In this document: positions 1 to 5,600 of the stretch, piece by piece | How the letters are laid out: the number at the start of each line of letters is the position of its first letter | Position numbering within the stretch: position 1 is the stretch's first letter | DNA from: Ruminococcus sp. UBA1828 | GTDB taxonomy: Bacteria > Bacillota > Clostridia > Oscillospirales > Ruminococcaceae | Reading direction: 5' to 3' | DNA length: 7,356 bases | Assembly: GCA_002338885.1 (NCBI GenBank) | Contig: DDJI01000019.1 | Span: 1-7,356 of the forward strand | Position numbers and translations under genes: made by a program | Notes under the pieces: model-generated | The model's input: the letters and a program-made list of their open reading frames with translations, nothing else | What the model was told of the DNA's origin: nothing | Database searches by the model: none

Positions 1-148
1 TACTTTATGGCACATGAGCATTTTCTCAAAATGTATAAACGAGTCTTTGCCCGATTTATTGTCATCTTACGTCTTTTCGGCACTGCGCAAGTGCGCAAAA
101 GCGCCCACCATGCAAAGTTTCATCACACGCTCATGCTTAATATGCCCG

Positions 149-595
149 CTATAAGTCCTGCTCGTCCTTTTTTGGCTTCATGTTTTCCGCAATCCTGTCG
201 TTAAAGCTTATAAACTGCTCTATTTCCTCCTCCGAAAAGCCTCTGAACGCCCTTTCACGAAATTTTTGAAGTATCAGCTCTATTTCATGAATAATCGGAG
301 TCGCTTCCTCCGTGAGCGCCAAATGAATCTTGCGCCTGTCCGTGCTGTCCTGCTGCCTTATAATCAGCTTCCTTTGCCCTAAGCTTTCCACCGACTGCGA
401 CACGTTGCCCTTTGAAAGCATCCTCAGCTCGACAATGTCCGCCGCGGTATCCCTGCCGGGGTTGTTATGCAGAAAGCTTATGATGGTTGCCTCAAGCTGG
501 GTCAGCAAATACCTGTCGCAAACTGGCTTTAACATGCTGTCATACAGCTTTATCGTCCTTCTGAAATTGGTGAGAAACTTCGCTCCGGAGTTCAT
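149..595 (-). CDS. MarR-family winged-helix transcriptional regulator
   Basis: A 148-residue protein, the usual length for MarR. Such proteins bind palindromic DNA as dimers and usually repress themselves and a neighbouring gene until a ligand or oxidant releases them. The winged helix-turn-helix spans about residues 30-97. Residues 61-74 (SKGNVSQSVESLGQ) are the likely recognition helix, and the wing carries the family signature DSTDRRKIHLALTEEA (83-98). The flanking N- and C-terminal helices would form the dimer interface, and the C-terminus is highly charged. The ATG at 593-595 is supported by AAGGAG 7 bases upstream. A strong promoter and a perfect palindrome lie directly upstream, arguing for autorepression. 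The ligand and targets are unknown; a partner gene may lie beyond position 1. The family call is secure, the specificity is not. Confidence 0.93.
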   Translation of the reverse strand: MNSGAKFLTNFRRTIKLYDSMLKPVCDRYLLTQLEATIISFLHNNPGRDTAADIVELRMLSKGNVSQSVESLGQRKLIIRQQDSTDRRKIHLALTEEATPIIHEIELILQKFRERAFRGFSEEEIEQFISFNDRIAENMKPKKDEQDL

Positions 596-629
596 AGTCT
601 TTCTCCTTGTCTGAATTAGTTCTTTATCA

Positions 630-651
630 AACAGTTATAAATATAACTGTT
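630..651. promoter_or_regulatory. Perfect 22-bp palindrome, probable MarR operator
   Basis: The arms AACAGTTATA (630-639) and TATAACTGTT (642-651) are exact inverted repeats around a 2-base centre. The site begins about 10 bases downstream of the -10 box of the marR promoter, covering roughly +5 to +26 of the predicted transcript. Length, symmetry and position fit a MarR dimer site that blocks RNA polymerase. Binding is inferred, not shown. Confidence 0.75.
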
Positions 652-661
652 CTAAAAAGAT

Positions 662-689
662 ATTATACGCAGTATATCTGTGATGTCAA
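662..689 (-). promoter_or_regulatory. Consensus sigma-A promoter of the marR gene
   Basis: On the minus strand a perfect -35 TTGACA (684-689) is followed by a 16-base spacer and a perfect -10 TATAAT (662-667). The predicted start is near 655, giving a leader of about 60 bases before the ATG at 595. The strength of the match suggests high basal activity held down by the adjacent palindrome. Confidence 0.82.
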
Positions 690-753
690 TACAAAGCATG
701 CGCTTTCGGCGTTGCATACAAAGCATGAGTGCCTGTATACAAGGCTGTTGTAT
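689..753. repeat. Cluster of ATACAA half-sites upstream of marR promoter
   Basis: Two exact 12-base direct repeats ATACAAAGCATG lie at 689-700 and 716-727 (27 bases apart). A third, shorter copy, ATACAAGGCT, is at 737-746, 21 bases further on. The third ATACAA also forms an inverted pair with TTGTAT at 748-753 (5-base spacer). The first repeat touches the -35 box and the others lie further upstream, where an activator or second regulator would bind. The function is inferred. Confidence 0.5.
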
Positions 754-829
754 GAAATGCATGGGTACATATTTAATATTTAGCGAGTGCCGAGAAACAG
801 TTTTTGCGGCGATGCGTGTTTTAAGGCGC

Positions 830-864
830 AAAAAAGCGGCGCAGCCGTTTTGGCTTTGCCGCTT
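830..864 (-). terminator. Rho-independent terminator of the nuclease-kinase operon
   Basis: Read on the minus strand, AAGCGGC and AGCC pair with GGCT and GCCGCTT around a 5-base loop, with one 2x2 internal mismatch. The stem is followed by six T residues (A-tract at 830-835 on the plus strand). It lies about 50 bases after the kinase stop codon. Confidence 0.85.
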
Positions 865-913
865 TATGCGTTTGCATTCGATTTTTTTCGGTGTGCTGCG
901 CATCTTATGACTG

Positions 914-1867
914 TTAGTCAGACTGTTTGTCGCTGCCGATAAACTCCCTTATCAACGCGTTTGCGGGTATATTTACGTTTTCGAGGGGAGTAAGTTCGTC
1001 AAGCGCCTTCACGACGTCACGAACGTTTTTGTGCTCGCGTGCAAGTCCGGCTATTTCGGGCAGGTATGCCCTGTAGAGCGCAGGCTCATATTGCAAAAAC
1101 GTATCTATGTTTATGCTGGCACGGTACTTGTAGGGCATTATATACTTTTGTTCGCCCTGCTCCACGCTGTCGTACATCACAATAGTGTCCGCCGGCGCCC
1201 TTGAGCGAAACAGCTTATCCCGAAGCATCCTTCTCAGCAGACGTATTTTCGACGGGTGGAGCTTATCGCCCTCCGAGTCTACAACTCTCGTCCTGACGCT
1301 TGCGTATATCCTTGTGGAAAACTCGTCGTTGTCGCCCAAAACCGCGGGATTTAGGGCATGTATGCCCTCAACTATGACAAATCCGCCGTTTCGCGAGATG
1401 TATTTTCCCGTCATAAGGCGCGAATTTGTCCCGAAATCGTACTTTGGGATGTCTATTTTCCCGCCGTCTATGAGCTTTTTCAGCTCAGAGTTCAAAAACG
1501 CCGCGTCGAGCCTTTCGGGCGACTCAAGGTCTATTTGATTTTTTGCCTTGAGCACTCTCTCATCATCGGTGAAGGTCTTAAAATAGCTGTCCATCGACAG
1601 ATAGCACACGGGGTATCCCATGCCTCTTATTGCATAGCACAGCTTTGCCGCAATGGTCGTCTTTCCGCTGCCCGAAGGCCCCGCCAAAAGTATGAGCGGC
1701 CGCCGGTCGCTGCCGATCTCTATCATTTTCCCCGCGATCTCGGACACCTTTCCGTCGAGGTCTTTTTCGCATTTTTCCACAAACCCCTCGGCACCCAAGG
1801 CAAGCTGTTCGTTTATTCTCTTTGTGGTTACGGTAATTATCTTTTTTTCTTTGTCCATAGTATCCAT
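914..1867 (-). CDS. Uridine kinase-like nucleoside kinase (PRK/Udk P-loop family)
   Basis: A 317-residue cytoplasmic P-loop kinase of the phosphoribulokinase/uridine kinase family, which phosphorylates nucleosides or related small molecules with a nucleotide triphosphate. The Walker A loop GPSGSGKT is at residues 63-70. SMDSYF (91-96) is the acidic segment after strand 2, VIVEGIHALNP (165-174) is a family hallmark, and LLRRMLRDKLF (210-220) resembles the lid region. The C-terminal part matches the clostridial nucleoside kinases of about 550 residues that carry a TGS/ThrRS-like N-terminal domain. Here only about 60 residues precede the P-loop, so that domain is absent. I chose the ATG at 1865-1867 over a longer frame from 1930, because the latter would overlap the upstream gene by 56 bases while AAGAGAG sits 11 bases before 1867. 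It starts 7 bases after the upstream stop, so the two are co-transcribed. The substrate is uncertain. Confidence 0.87.
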   Translation of the reverse strand: MDTMDKEKKIITVTTKRINEQLALGAEGFVEKCEKDLDGKVSEIAGKMIEIGSDRRPLILLAGPSGSGKTTIAAKLCYAIRGMGYPVCYLSMDSYFKTFTDDERVLKAKNQIDLESPERLDAAFLNSELKKLIDGGKIDIPKYDFGTNSRLMTGKYISRNGGFVIVEGIHALNPAVLGDNDEFSTRIYASVRTRVVDSEGDKLHPSKIRLLRRMLRDKLFRSRAPADTIVMYDSVEQGEQKYIMPYKYRASINIDTFLQYEPALYRAYLPEIAGLAREHKNVRDVVKALDELTPLENVNIPANALIREFIGSDKQSD

Positions 1868-1874
1868 AGTGTAA

Positions 1875-3485
1875 TCAATCTCTCTTGTACTTTTCGCAAA
1901 GCGCGAGTATCTGATCCGTAAACCTGGCAAGATCCTTGTTTGCGCCTCCGCGATTTTGCTCTATGACCGCCTGAAGATTCAATCCGGCAAGGTACAGCCT
2001 TTCAAATACTGCGCTTGCCTTTCTTGTGGGAGCAGACTTCTTAGAGCAGAGCACTCTGCGTCCGACGTCTGTCTGAACCATGTTTTCGCCGATTTCATAT
2101 CCGTCGCCCGAATAAGGCGCTGTTGCGGGCACACCGAGCTTTTCCGTGACTGCCTGAGCAAACAGGTCGCAAACGCTGTCGTGGCCGTGGTTTACAAACA
2201 CCGCCTTTGGCTTTTGGGGCATGTGCTCAAGCCAGTTTAAGAGCATATTTTTGTCCGCATGTCCGCTTATTCCGTCGAGCTGTTCTATCTCGGCGTTTAC
2301 ATGTATGTCCTCGCCGAAGAGCTTTACGTCCGTTGCGCCGTCAACTATCCTTCTGCCCAAAGTGCCCTCCGCCTGATATCCGACAAAGAGTATCGTAGAC
2401 TCGTGCCGCCAAAGGTTGTGCTTTAGGTGATGGCGTATTCTTCCCGCCTCGCACATTCCGCTCGCGGAAAGTATTATTTTCGGCGTGGGATCGCTGTTTA
2501 TCGCCTTTGATTCCTCGCTCGTGACAGAGAGGTTCAGCCCGGGAAAATGTATCGGGTCTATGCCTCGGCTCAAAAGCTGAAGGGTCTCGTTGTCAAAGTA
2601 GCCCTTTAGTTTTTTGTTTGCATATATCGCCGTGGCGTCCACGGCAAGAGGGCTGTCCACCCAAACCGCAAAATCATCATGCCCGTATATGAGCGACTTT
2701 TCCTTCATCACACGAAACAGATACAGCAGCTCCTGCGTTCTGCCCACGGCAAAGGACGGTATCACGACGTTTCCGCCGCGGTCGAGCGTGGTCTGAACTA
2801 TCCTTGTGAGCTGTCCGACATAGTCCGGCCTCGGGCCGTGAAGTCTGTCGCCGTATGTGGATTCTATCACGACGTAGTCCGCCTGCGGAGGCATTTGAGG
2901 ATCCCTTATGAGCGGGCGGTTTACGTTTCCCAAGTCTCCCGAGAACAAAAGCGTCGTTGTCTTTGAATCCTCCGTGACCTTAATTTCTATGCAGGAGCTT
3001 CCCAAAAGATGTCCCGCATCTATAAACCTGACCTGTATGCCTTCAAAAAGCGTGAAGTATTCGCCGTATCCGCAGGGCTTAAAAAGCTCCAAAGACTTTT
3101 CGGCGTCCTTGATGGTGTAAAGGGGCTTTACGACCTCCCTGCCCGAGCGCTCGTTTTTTCTGTTTTGCCACTCTGCGTCCGACTCCTGTATGTGCGCAGA
3201 GTCTAAGAGCATTATCTTACACAGCTCATACGTCGCCTCGGTGGAGTATATGTCCGACTTAAAGCCGTTTGCAACTATAAACGGGATTCGTCCGGAATGG
3301 TCTATGTGCGCATGAGTGAGCAAGAGCGCATCAACTTCGCTGAGCGGCAGCGGGATGTCCACGTTTTCATACACGTTTCCGCCCTGCTCTAAACCGCAGT
3401 CGATCATTATGTTTTTTCCGCATGCGCTGAGCATTGTGCAAGAACCTGTAACCTCGTGCGCCGCACCTATGAAATAAAGCTTCAT
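1875..3485 (-). CDS. MBL-fold/beta-CASP RNA-specificity metallohydrolase (CPSF/RNase-like)
   Basis: A 536-residue cytoplasmic protein of the metallo-beta-lactamase superfamily with an inserted beta-CASP domain, the architecture of RNA-cleaving nucleases such as CPSF-73-like proteins. Metal-site motifs are all present: D29, HAHIDH at 58-63, H159 in DAGHLLGS, D184 in SGDLG, and a final H433 in VNHGH. The beta-CASP motifs follow: E208 in VIESTYGDR (motif A), a His at 352-353 in GRIRHHLKH (motif B) and H409 in SGHAD (motif C). FVGYQAEGTLGRR (367-379) is typical of the RNA-specificity subdomain. About 60 residues follow the fold, longer than compact roughly 430-residue homologues. The ATG at 3483-3485 has AAAGGAG 7 bases upstream. 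It is first in a two-gene operon with the kinase. Endo- or exonuclease activity on RNA is likely from the family; targets are unknown. Confidence 0.92.
   Translation of the reverse strand: MKLYFIGAAHEVTGSCTMLSACGKNIMIDCGLEQGGNVYENVDIPLPLSEVDALLLTHAHIDHSGRIPFIVANGFKSDIYSTEATYELCKIMLLDSAHIQESDAEWQNRKNERSGREVVKPLYTIKDAEKSLELFKPCGYGEYFTLFEGIQVRFIDAGHLLGSSCIEIKVTEDSKTTTLLFSGDLGNVNRPLIRDPQMPPQADYVVIESTYGDRLHGPRPDYVGQLTRIVQTTLDRGGNVVIPSFAVGRTQELLYLFRVMKEKSLIYGHDDFAVWVDSPLAVDATAIYANKKLKGYFDNETLQLLSRGIDPIHFPGLNLSVTSEESKAINSDPTPKIILSASGMCEAGRIRHHLKHNLWRHESTILFVGYQAEGTLGRRIVDGATDVKLFGEDIHVNAEIEQLDGISGHADKNMLLNWLEHMPQKPKAVFVNHGHDSVCDLFAQAVTEKLGVPATAPYSGDGYEIGENMVQTDVGRRVLCSKKSAPTRKASAVFERLYLAGLNLQAVIEQNRGGANKDLARFTDQILALCEKYKRD
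1879..1886 (-). promoter_or_regulatory. Ribosome binding site fixing the kinase start
   Basis: AAGAGAGA on the minus strand lies inside the last codons of the upstream gene, 11 bases before the ATG at 1867. It is moderate in strength. A second in-frame ATG at 1856-1858 would be 20 bases away, so 1867 is preferred. The location suggests translational coupling. Confidence 0.55.
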
Positions 3486-3517
3486 ACAAACACTCCTTTG
3501 ACACTCTTTTATTTTTT

Positions 3518-3545
3518 ACCGCCTGCCCGCCGAAACGGGCGCGGC
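3518..3545 (-). promoter_or_regulatory. GC-rich hairpin in the leader of the nuclease-like gene
   Basis: On the minus strand GCCGCGCCCG pairs with CGGGC-AG-GCGGT: ten pairs (one G-T) with a 2-base bulge and a TTTCGG loop. It lies within the predicted leader, 33 bases before the ATG, in otherwise AT-rich DNA. It is followed by an A-rich tract, not T residues, so it is not a terminator on this strand. A role in mRNA stability or autoregulation is only inferred. Confidence 0.5.
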
Positions 3546-3591
3546 CTATTTAATGCGTTGCAAGCATACATGTATAGCTCCCATTATTCTT

Positions 3592-3620
3592 ATTATGATT
3601 TAATGGTAACGATTTGTCAA
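3592..3620 (-). promoter_or_regulatory. Sigma-A promoter of the nuclease-kinase operon
   Basis: On the minus strand a perfect -35 TTGACA (3615-3620) is followed by a 17-base spacer and a -10 CATAAT (3592-3597), five of six matches. A-tract-rich DNA lies just upstream (about 3621-3650) and could act as an UP element. The predicted start is near 3585, giving a leader of about 100 bases. The -35 box is embedded in the 14-base palindrome ATTTGT-CA-ACAAAT (plus strand, 3612-3625). Confidence 0.78.
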
Positions 3621-3759
3621 CAAATTTATTGTGATTTTTTATGATTTTACGATGAAAAATCAGTGATGTATTGTCCGATTTTTAAAATGACCCCTCGTCA
3701 GACCCGCTTTATGCCATGTAATTCTTTTATATGCATATTGCCCCAACTATAGCCGATGC

Positions 3760-3794
3760 AAAAAGCCGCAGCCAAAAGGATGCTGCGGCTTTTT
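3760..3794 (-). terminator. Strong rho-independent terminator of the iron/peroxiredoxin operon
   Basis: A perfect inverted repeat: AAAAAGCCGCAGC (3760-3772) and GCTGCGGCTTTTT (3782-3794), with a 9-base loop. The 8-bp GC stem is flanked by an A5/T5 pair, so it can work in either direction. It starts 50 bases after the peroxiredoxin stop. There is no plus-strand gene nearby, so it serves the minus-strand operon. Confidence 0.93.
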
Positions 3795-3843
3795 ATCAAG
3801 GGCTTTACTCTTCAAGTCGTTCAATCTGTGTGAGCATGCGTAT

Positions 3844-4521
3844 CTATTTGTCTTTTGATTCCCTGCGGAAACACATGAACCAATCAAGGCAGTACTGGTC
3901 GTCGGTTTGATTTTCCATTCTCTGTTTTGCAACGCCGCAGCTTCCGGCGGTAGGGACGATGACATCGTCGCCCGGCCTCCAGTCGGCAGGCGTTGCGCAT
4001 GCATCCGAATCCGCCTTTTGAAGTGCGATGATGATCCTCTTGATTTCGTCGAAGTTTCTGCCGGTGGACAGCGGGTAATACAGTATCGTGCGGACTATGC
4101 CGTCCGGGTCTATGACAAACACCGCGCGCACAGCCTGAGTGTTTGACTGCCCGGGCTGAATCATGCCGTACTTGTTTGCCACCTCCATGCGCACATCCTC
4201 TATGAGCGGGAAGGTGACGTTTATATTTTTCTTGCCGTTCCACTCAAGCTCCTGTATTTTGCGCAGCCACGCTATATGCGAATACAAAGAATCTACCGAA
4301 AGCCCTACAAGCTCGGTGTTCAGCGCCTTAAACTCGTCTATCATCGAGCCGAAGGTCATGAACTCGGTTGTACATACCGGCGTGAAGTCGGCGGGGTGTG
4401 AAAATAAAATCACCCACTTGCCCGCATAATCCTGCGGGAACTTTATGTTTCCCTGCGTTGTGACAGCCTCAAAAGAGGGCGCCTTGTCGCCTATGAGAGG
4501 CATTCTGTTTTCGTTATCCAT
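3844..4521 (-). CDS. Prx6-type peroxiredoxin (AhpC/TSA family)
   Basis: A 225-residue thiol peroxidase that reduces H2O2, organic peroxides or peroxynitrite in the cytoplasm. The active-site block HPADFTPVCTTEF places the peroxidatic cysteine at C50 with T47 and P43 in the expected spacing, and R132 is the likely conserved catalytic arginine. The C-terminal Prx6 extension (about 150-225) includes LSTGRNFDEI and DWRPGDDVIVP, typical of this subfamily. C211 and C217 form a CLDWFMC pair near the end, matching the C-terminal cysteine pair of archaeal Prx6 enzymes, so a resolving cysteine is likely; C175 and C195 are extra. The ATG at 4519-4521 has AAAGGAG 7 bases upstream. It follows the binding-protein stop by 27 bases, with no terminator or clear promoter between, and a strong terminator follows. 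The electron donor is not evident. Confidence 0.93.
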   Translation of the reverse strand: MDNENRMPLIGDKAPSFEAVTTQGNIKFPQDYAGKWVILFSHPADFTPVCTTEFMTFGSMIDEFKALNTELVGLSVDSLYSHIAWLRKIQELEWNGKKNINVTFPLIEDVRMEVANKYGMIQPGQSNTQAVRAVFVIDPDGIVRTILYYPLSTGRNFDEIKRIIIALQKADSDACATPADWRPGDDVIVPTAGSCGVAKQRMENQTDDQYCLDWFMCFRRESKDK

Positions 4522-4548
4522 GGTAATACTCCTTTCTCAAACAGACAA

Positions 4549-5562
4549 TTAAAGCAGCTCGCTTTCGAGGTCGGAAAGCATGATGTCCAAAGCTGTGATT
4601 CCGCCCTCGGCGGTGTACCATACTGCGGGGTGCTCTAAATAAATGAGATTTCCGTTGATGTATGCATCCGTTCCCATGACCAGCTCGTTTTCCATGATGT
4701 CCTTAGCAAGCTGTGCGCCGTCGGTTCCTATGGCTGCGTCGCGATCCATTACAAAGATGTAGTCGGGGTTCTTCTCCACTATAAACTCAAACGAGGCCTC
4801 GTTGCCGTGTGTGGAGGTGTCGATGTCTGCGTCAACACCTATGTTTTCAAAGCCCACTTCCACGCCGATGATTGAGCAGCGTCCGTCGTTGCCCAAGACG
4901 TTAAAGCTGCCGCTTGTGCACATGCCGACAATGGCGGTCTTTCCCTCCGATACGGTCTTCAGCTCGTCTATTCTTGCGCTGAAGTCCGTCATAAGCTCCT
5001 CAACCTTGTCCTCAAGCCCGAACATGGATGCGATGGTTGTTGCGTTCTTGCGAACGCTCTCGACAACTCCTATTTCAACATCTGTGGCAAGGTATACAAC
5101 CGGCGCGATTTCGCTGAGCGCGTCATAGCTGCTTGAGAGGCGTCCGCCTATAAATATCACGTCCGGCTCGCATGCCATGACAGCCTCAAGGTCTGCTTCC
5201 TTGATAGTGCCGAGGTTTGCTATGTCGTCGTTTATGTAGTCCTGCAAATATTCAAGCGATGTGTCCGCAGTGCCGACTACCCTGTCCCCGACGCCCAGAG
5301 CATCAAGTATATCAAGGCTTGCCATGTCCAAAATCGCGATTCGCTCCGGATTATAGGGCACTTCAAGATCCGCGGTCTCCTTGCTCGCGTTAAGGCTCTG
5401 TATGGTTATGGTTTCGGGGGTCTGATCGGTCTGCTCCGTCTGTTCGGTCTGCTCCGTCTGACCGCCGGCGGTGGTCACGGCGCTGCCGTTATCTGTAGAT
5501 CCGCAGGCAACCATTCCGGCCGCCATTGCAAGTATAAGCATTGCTGAAAGTATTCTTTTCAT
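4549..5562 (-). CDS. yclQ: Iron-siderophore ABC transporter substrate-binding lipoprotein (YclQ/FatB/CeuE-like)
   Basis: A 337-residue binding protein of the FecB/BtuF-type (PF01497-like) helical-backbone fold. It captures ferric siderophore outside the membrane and hands it to the permease. The N-terminus is a lipoprotein signal: basic MKR, hydrophobic stretch 4-16, lipobox MVAC with C20 as the lipidated residue. Residues 36-48 are a TEQ-repeat linker tethering the domain. The mature fold starts near 52; PERIAILDMASLDILDALG (72-90) and EADLEAVMACEPDVIFIGG (122-140) are typical, and HGNEASFEFIVEKNPDYIF (252-270) followed by VMDRDAAIG (271-279) strongly recalls YclQ. The ATG at 5560-5562 has AAGGAGA 8 bases upstream. 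It lies 38 bases after the ATPase gene. YclQ binds petrobactin and catecholates in Bacillus; the ligand here is inferred only. Confidence 0.9.
   Translation of the reverse strand: MKRILSAMLILAMAAGMVACGSTDNGSAVTTAGGQTEQTEQTEQTDQTPETITIQSLNASKETADLEVPYNPERIAILDMASLDILDALGVGDRVVGTADTSLEYLQDYINDDIANLGTIKEADLEAVMACEPDVIFIGGRLSSSYDALSEIAPVVYLATDVEIGVVESVRKNATTIASMFGLEDKVEELMTDFSARIDELKTVSEGKTAIVGMCTSGSFNVLGNDGRCSIIGVEVGFENIGVDADIDTSTHGNEASFEFIVEKNPDYIFVMDRDAAIGTDGAQLAKDIMENELVMGTDAYINGNLIYLEHPAVWYTAEGGITALDIMLSDLESELL
5421..5460. repeat. 9-bp tandem repeat encoding the Thr-Glu-Gln linker
   Basis: Units of the form TCTGNTCNG repeat every 9 bases (5421, 5430, 5439, 5448, partial at 5457). A 17-base block is exactly duplicated at 5426-5442 and 5444-5460. 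The unit encodes T-E-Q (once T-D-Q) on the minus strand, so gain or loss of a unit keeps the frame and changes only linker length. Confidence 0.8.
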
Positions 5563-5579
5563 GTATTGTTTCTCCTTCT

Positions 5580-5593
5580 GCCGAATTTTCGGC
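5580..5593 (-). promoter_or_regulatory. Inverted repeat between ATPase and binding-protein genes
   Basis: GCCGAA (5580-5585) and TTCGGC (5588-5593) form a perfect 14-base palindrome. As RNA it would give a 5-bp stem with a 4-base loop, ending immediately before the ribosome site of the lipoprotein gene (5571-5577). It has no T-tract, so it is not a terminator. It could be a processing or stability element; this is inference. Confidence 0.35.
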
Positions 5594-5600
5594 TGTTTGT

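Larger units (their letters stand above)
596..913. other. Intergenic region between kinase stop and marR start
   Basis: This 318-base gap holds, from high to low coordinate, the terminator of the kinase operon (830-864), an AT-rich stretch around 768-783, the ATACAA repeat cluster (689-753), the marR promoter (662-689), the palindrome (630-651) and the marR ribosome site. Short open frames exist on both strands but cross the terminator or repeats and have no good ribosome site, so I call no gene here. Confidence 0.7.
3486..3843. other. Intergenic region between two minus-strand operons
   Basis: This 358-base gap contains the terminator of the iron/peroxiredoxin operon (3760-3794), an AT-rich stretch with a weak AAAAATC/GATTTTT inverted repeat (3655-3683), the promoter of the nuclease-like gene (3592-3620), a short palindrome ATACATGTAT (3566-3575), the leader hairpin (3518-3545) and the ribosome site. 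I see no credible gene or RNA gene in it. Confidence 0.7.

Noticed and set aside
79..105. GC-rich inverted repeat downstream of marR, considered as its terminator
   Set aside because: The stem needs bulges and mismatches, and no T-tract follows on either strand.
1..148. Possible short genes at the low-coordinate edge, including an 18-codon minus-strand frame and a minus-strand frame from an ATG near 65 running off the edge
   Set aside because: None has a convincing ribosome site or recognisable protein sequence, and the edge cuts the second. A downstream MarR partner gene may begin here but cannot be supported.
518..520. Single cysteine (C26) of the MarR protein as an OhrR-type peroxide sensor
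   Set aside because: By alignment from memory the reactive OhrR cysteine lies much earlier relative to the winged-helix domain, so C26 is not at the equivalent position.
652..910. Overlapping short frames on both strands between marR and the kinase gene
   Set aside because: They run through the marR promoter, the repeat cluster and the kinase terminator, lack good ribosome sites, and give compositionally odd proteins.
1868..1930. Longer start for the kinase at 1930
   Set aside because: It would overlap the upstream gene by 56 bases, lacks a ribosome site, and the extra 21 residues do not resemble the family.
3518..3545. Leader hairpin as an attenuator or plus-strand terminator
   Set aside because: No T-tract follows the stem on either strand and no plus-strand gene exists to terminate.
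3566..3575. Palindrome ATACATGTAT shortly after the predicted start of the nuclease operon
   Set aside because: A 10-base palindrome is expected by chance in a window of this size, and no second site supports it.
3655..3683. AAAAATC/GATTTTT inverted repeat as a second terminator or operator
   Set aside because: The stem is AT-rich and weak, with a 15-base loop, and it lies beyond the strong terminator at 3760-3794.
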